Source: CBDDRG01 sp965232975
GTDB taxonomy: Bacteria; Pseudomonadota; Gammaproteobacteria; Pseudomonadales; Porticoccaceae
Reading direction: 5' to 3'
DNA length: 7,199 bases
NCBI GenBank assembly: GCA_965232975.1
Contig: CBDDRG010000299.1
Location: forward strand, 1-7,199
The position numbers were made by a program, and so were the translations under genes. The notes under the pieces are model-generated. The model was not told the DNA's origin. It saw nothing but the letters and a program-made list of their open reading frames with translations, and did no database searches. Below are positions 5,345 to 7,199 of the stretch, in pieces (the stretch's first letter is position 1; each line of letters starts with the position of its first letter).

Positions 5345-6412
5345 CTACAACTTGCCATCCGCCGCCATCTGCATGTAGCTCGGGTCAAAACGCAGCTTCA
5401 GGTTGTCGGCATTGCCCTGGGTGACGCCGTTGGCGAAGCCCATGCCGACCACGCCCGCATCCTTGGCGCCCTCGCCGAGCAGGCCGTGGGCGAAGGAGAA
5501 CTGCGCGACCTTGGCCATGGTCACCGGCAGCGCCGGGCTGGTCGCGAACGCGAGCGCGTCCTTCGCCGTGTAGAACATCAGCGTCGCCGCGAGCTGGGCC
5601 TCATAGCCGGGCAGATCGGTGCCCGACGCCCTGGCCATGTGCTCGCGCGCGGCCTTGCCTGCGGGCGTCGGCGCATTCATCGTCGCCATGATCTCGTACC
5701 AGGCGCCGGTAAGTGCCTTGCCGAACGCCGGGTTGTCGGCGAGGGTCTTGGTGTTGACCACCATCAGGTCGATGATCTCACCCGGAATCTGGCTCGAATC
5801 GAACAGCTTGGTGACCTTGGGCACCTTGAGCACTTCGGCCAGCAGCGGGTTCCAGGTCACCACCGCCTCGACATCGGCGGTGTTGAAGGCGGCGACCAGG
5901 TCGGCGTCGGAGGTATTGACGATCTTGAGGTCTTTCTCGGCCAGACCGACGGTTTCGAGCGCGCGCGCGAGCAGATAGTGCGACACCGACAGCTCGACCA
6001 GGTTGACCGGTTTACCTTTCAGATCGGCCAGCGTCTTGCCCTCCCCCTTGAGGACGATGCCGTCATTGCCGTTGGAGAAATCGCCGATGATCAGCGCGGT
6101 CGAATCCACACCGGCGGCAGCGGGAATCGTCAGCGCATCCATGTTGGTCATGGTGCAGCCGTCGAAGCTGCCGGCGGTGTACTGGTTGATCGATTCGACA
6201 TAGTCGTTGATCTGCACCACGTCGATGCCGATGCCGTATTTCTTCGCCCATTTGGCGACGATGCCCTTGGCGGCGCCGTATTCCCAGGGCATCCAGCCGG
6301 CGTAGATGGTCCAGCACACCTTGAACGAGGTTTTGGGCGCAGCCAGCGCGGGGGTGCTGGTCAAGGCCAGCAGGCTGGCGAAAGCAAGGGCGAGCAACAT
6401 GGTTTTGCGCAT
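5345..6412 (-). CDS. Periplasmic substrate-binding protein of urea-carboxylase-linked ABC transporter
   Basis: The 355-residue protein has a Sec signal peptide (MRKTMLLALAFASLLALTSTPALA) with predicted cleavage after ALA at residue 24. The mature protein follows the NitT/TauT binding-protein pattern: WTIYAGWMPWEYGAAKGIVAKWA (34-56), YTAGSFDGCTMTNMDAL (78-94), LKGKPVNLVELSVSHYLLARAL (131-152), NTADVEAVVTWNPL (177-190) and a long helical C-terminal domain. The aromatic cluster W34, Y37, W40, W43 probably lines the ligand pocket. It should capture guanidine, urea or a similar small nitrogen compound in the periplasm. The start at 6412 is chosen over the upstream ATG at 6487 because the signal peptide begins there and GGAG lies six to seven bases before it. 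It is the first gene of the operon, behind a sigma-54-like promoter. Confidence 0.93.
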   Translation of the reverse strand: MRKTMLLALAFASLLALTSTPALAAPKTSFKVCWTIYAGWMPWEYGAAKGIVAKWAKKYGIGIDVVQINDYVESINQYTAGSFDGCTMTNMDALTIPAAAGVDSTALIIGDFSNGNDGIVLKGEGKTLADLKGKPVNLVELSVSHYLLARALETVGLAEKDLKIVNTSDADLVAAFNTADVEAVVTWNPLLAEVLKVPKVTKLFDSSQIPGEIIDLMVVNTKTLADNPAFGKALTGAWYEIMATMNAPTPAGKAAREHMARASGTDLPGYEAQLAATLMFYTAKDALAFATSPALPVTMAKVAQFSFAHGLLGEGAKDAGVVGMGFANGVTQGNADNLKLRFDPSYMQMAADGKL

Positions 6413-6493
6413 GGCAATCTCCGCTAGATGGGGCGATCGGCAGGGCGGTGACGCGAGACTGCGGGCGGGCGCCGCTGCGGGCCGCAAATGTTA

Positions 6494-6509
6494 AGCGAGG
6501 GGCGTGCCA
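6494..6509 (-). promoter_or_regulatory. Sigma-54 promoter candidate for the transporter/UAAP operon
   Basis: On the - strand TGGCACGCCCCTCGCT matches the sigma-54 consensus TGGCAC-N5-TTGCW with one change (TCGCT for TTGCT). The invariant GG and GC are at the required 10-base spacing. Transcription would start near 6483, giving a leader of about 70 bases before the ATG at 6412. Sigma-54 promoters need an activator such as NtrC, and candidate sites lie upstream. Part of the match could be chance in GC-rich DNA, but the invariant positions are all correct. Confidence 0.7.
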
Positions 6510-6594
6510 GCACGGGAAATGGCCGGAATCAGCGAGGGTCAAACAGCAGTGGCGGCCGATTGCGCCATCACCGGGCAGTGCGGCGGCTGACGGC

Positions 6595-6609
6595 GCACCA
6601 TAACAGAGC
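6595..6609. promoter_or_regulatory. Weaker NtrC-like site
   Basis: GCACC-ATAAC-AGAGC matches 8 of the 10 defined bases of the NtrC dyad GCACC-N5-GGTGC. It is centred about 120 bases upstream of the predicted sigma-54 start and 30 bases (about three helical turns) from the better site, close to the roughly 32-base spacing of paired NtrC sites at enteric glnA. On its own it would be weak evidence; the paired geometry gives it value. Confidence 0.4.
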
Positions 6610-6624
6610 TAACCCGGCGTCGGC

Positions 6625-6639
6625 GCGCCTGATTGGTGC
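6625..6639. promoter_or_regulatory. NtrC-like enhancer site
   Basis: On the - strand GCACC-AATCA-GGCGC matches the NtrC dyad GCACC-N5-GGTGC at 9 of 10 positions. It is centred about 150 bases upstream of the predicted sigma-54 start, the usual distance for this enhancer-binding protein. It lies just beyond the stop codon of the upstream gene (6647-6645). The implied regulation is activation under nitrogen limitation, which suits a nitrogen-scavenging transporter. Confidence 0.55.
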
Positions 6640-6644
6640 GCAAC

Positions 6645-7181
6645 TCAGGCCGTCGTCGGCGCCCGCGGTTTGCGGCTGGCGAGACTTGCGAATGTGGTCA
6701 GTGCGGCGGCACCGGCGAAGGCACTAATGCTGGCGTTGTACAGCACCAGGCCGAAGATGCTGACACCCAGCGCGACCAGCGCAATGCCGCGGCGGCGGAA
6801 CACGATCGCCGCGATCGCCGAGCCGGCGCCGAATCCGCCGAGGGCCTGCAAGCTGATCAGCGCGCCAACGGTGGTGCGCAGCGCGCAGACGCCATCGGTG
6901 CGGCGGGCGCAGACGCCCACCAGTTCGACGGACTCCATGACCCCGTAGCGCAGCCCCAGCGCTGCGCCCAGGCTCAGCACACCCGCCGCCAACATCGGGG
7001 TCAGCGGCGGCAACGGGCTCGTTCGGCTCTCCCGCCACAGCGGCCACGCGAGCGCCACACAAATGGCGACCCAGATGTCAGCAGCTGGTCTTCCACGAAC
7101 TCCGTCGGGACGTGTCCCTCCGTGCCGTGCTTCATCGAGTAGGACAGGGCCAGCGCATGCAGGCCGATAGCTGCCCTGCAT
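6645..7181 (-). CDS. Small multi-span membrane protein of unknown function, start uncertain
   Basis: The open frame encodes up to 178 residues, but the first 34 or so (before ADIWVAICVALAWPLW) read like out-of-frame sequence, so the true start is unclear; the first later ATG is at 6995 (116 residues). The supported part has about four hydrophobic segments: WVAICVALAWPLW, MLAAGVLSLGAALGL, VGALISLQALGGFGAGSAIAAIVF, and a long one from GIALVALGVSIFGLVLYN to AALTTF. A loop with two cysteines (ELVGVCARRTDGVCALRTT) lies between the second and third. I recognise no family. It is read in the same direction as the operon, but the 230-base gap with its own promoter candidate suggests separate transcription. 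The 5' end looks disturbed by the junction described at 7001-7199. Confidence 0.55.
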   Translation of the reverse strand: MQGSYRPACAGPVLLDEARHGGTRPDGVRGRPAADIWVAICVALAWPLWRESRTSPLPPLTPMLAAGVLSLGAALGLRYGVMESVELVGVCARRTDGVCALRTTVGALISLQALGGFGAGSAIAAIVFRRRGIALVALGVSIFGLVLYNASISAFAGAAALTTFASLASRKPRAPTTA

Positions 7182-7199
7182 CGCCAGACCTTGCGCACC
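7001..7199 (-). pseudogene. Fragment resembling a phage/plasmid-type protein, running out of frame
   Basis: A frame open at the window edge reads VRKVWRCRAAIGLHALALSY and then SMKHGTEGHVPTEFVEDQLL before turning into arginine-rich sequence and stopping at 7001. The block ALxLSYxxxHGTEGHVPxxFV resembles the 'HxTDGFVP' segment seen in phage or plasmid replication-associated and other mobile-element proteins. The plausible coding ends near 7080, exactly where the overlapping membrane-protein frame starts to make sense. So this is either the 5' part of a frame-shifted gene or the remains of a different gene joined to the membrane-protein gene. The upstream part lies outside the window. Confidence 0.4.

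Noticed and set aside
4358..6427. A 689-codon open frame on the + strand
   Set aside because: It is rich in Q, H, R and G with no domain pattern and lies antisense to the permease, the binding protein and part of the ATPase, all of which have clear family motifs. High GC content explains the lack of stops.
6413..6487. Longer binding-protein start at ATG 6487
   Set aside because: It would put 25 proline/arginine-rich residues before a clear Sec signal peptide and would start at or before the predicted transcription start.
6413..6644. Possible guanidine riboswitch (ykkC class I, II or III) ahead of the operon
   Set aside because: Read on the - strand I find none of the conserved class I blocks, no pair of ACGR-loop hairpins, and no convincing class III pseudoknot. 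A covariance search would be decisive.

Overview
The window looks like a piece of a high-GC proteobacterial chromosome, probably beta- or gammaproteobacterial. The signs are a strongly GC-rich backbone from about 2.1 kb onward, a sigma-54 type promoter with NtrC-like sites, a urea-carboxylase-associated gene set, and integron attC sites next to it. No rRNA, tRNA or CRISPR array is visible, and I would not name a genus.

Layout, left to right. Positions 1-140 look like the right end of an insertion sequence: the last 34 codons of a probable IS256-type transposase (+ strand) followed by a terminal-repeat-like sequence. It abuts, and appears to have cut off, the 3' end of a lipoprotein gene on the - strand. 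Positions 87-2088 are an integron cassette array read on the - strand. Three cassette genes (envelope-type lipoprotein, small predicted beta-rich protein, six-segment membrane protein) are separated by two clear attC sites (835-900 and 1413-1490). In both attC-bearing cassettes the TAA stop codon lies inside the attC core. No integrase gene is present where it should be (upstream of the first cassette, at higher coordinates).

Positions 2133-6412 form one - strand operon: substrate-binding protein, ABC permease, ABC ATPase, UAAP2, UAAP1. UAAP1 and UAAP2 are the two 'urea carboxylase-associated' DUF1989 paralogues, now understood as carboxyguanidine deiminase subunits. The operon is therefore best read as guanidine/urea-type nitrogen scavenging: periplasmic capture, import, then deimination of a carboxylated intermediate. 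Its usual distal genes (guanidine/urea carboxylase and allophanate hydrolase) are not there; the cassette array starts about 50 bases after UAAP1. Upstream of the operon sits a good sigma-54 promoter candidate (6494-6509), with two NtrC-like dyads about 120 and 150 bases upstream of the predicted transcription start. This implies nitrogen control rather than a guanidine riboswitch, which I could not find.

Positions 6645-7199 hold a small multi-span membrane protein gene of unknown function. Its 5' end runs, in a different frame, into a fragment resembling a phage/plasmid-type protein, which suggests a chimeric junction or frameshift near 7080. The most interesting points are the junction of a mobile cassette array with a catabolic operon lacking its carboxylase, the IS hit on a cassette gene, and the NtrC/sigma-54 control region.
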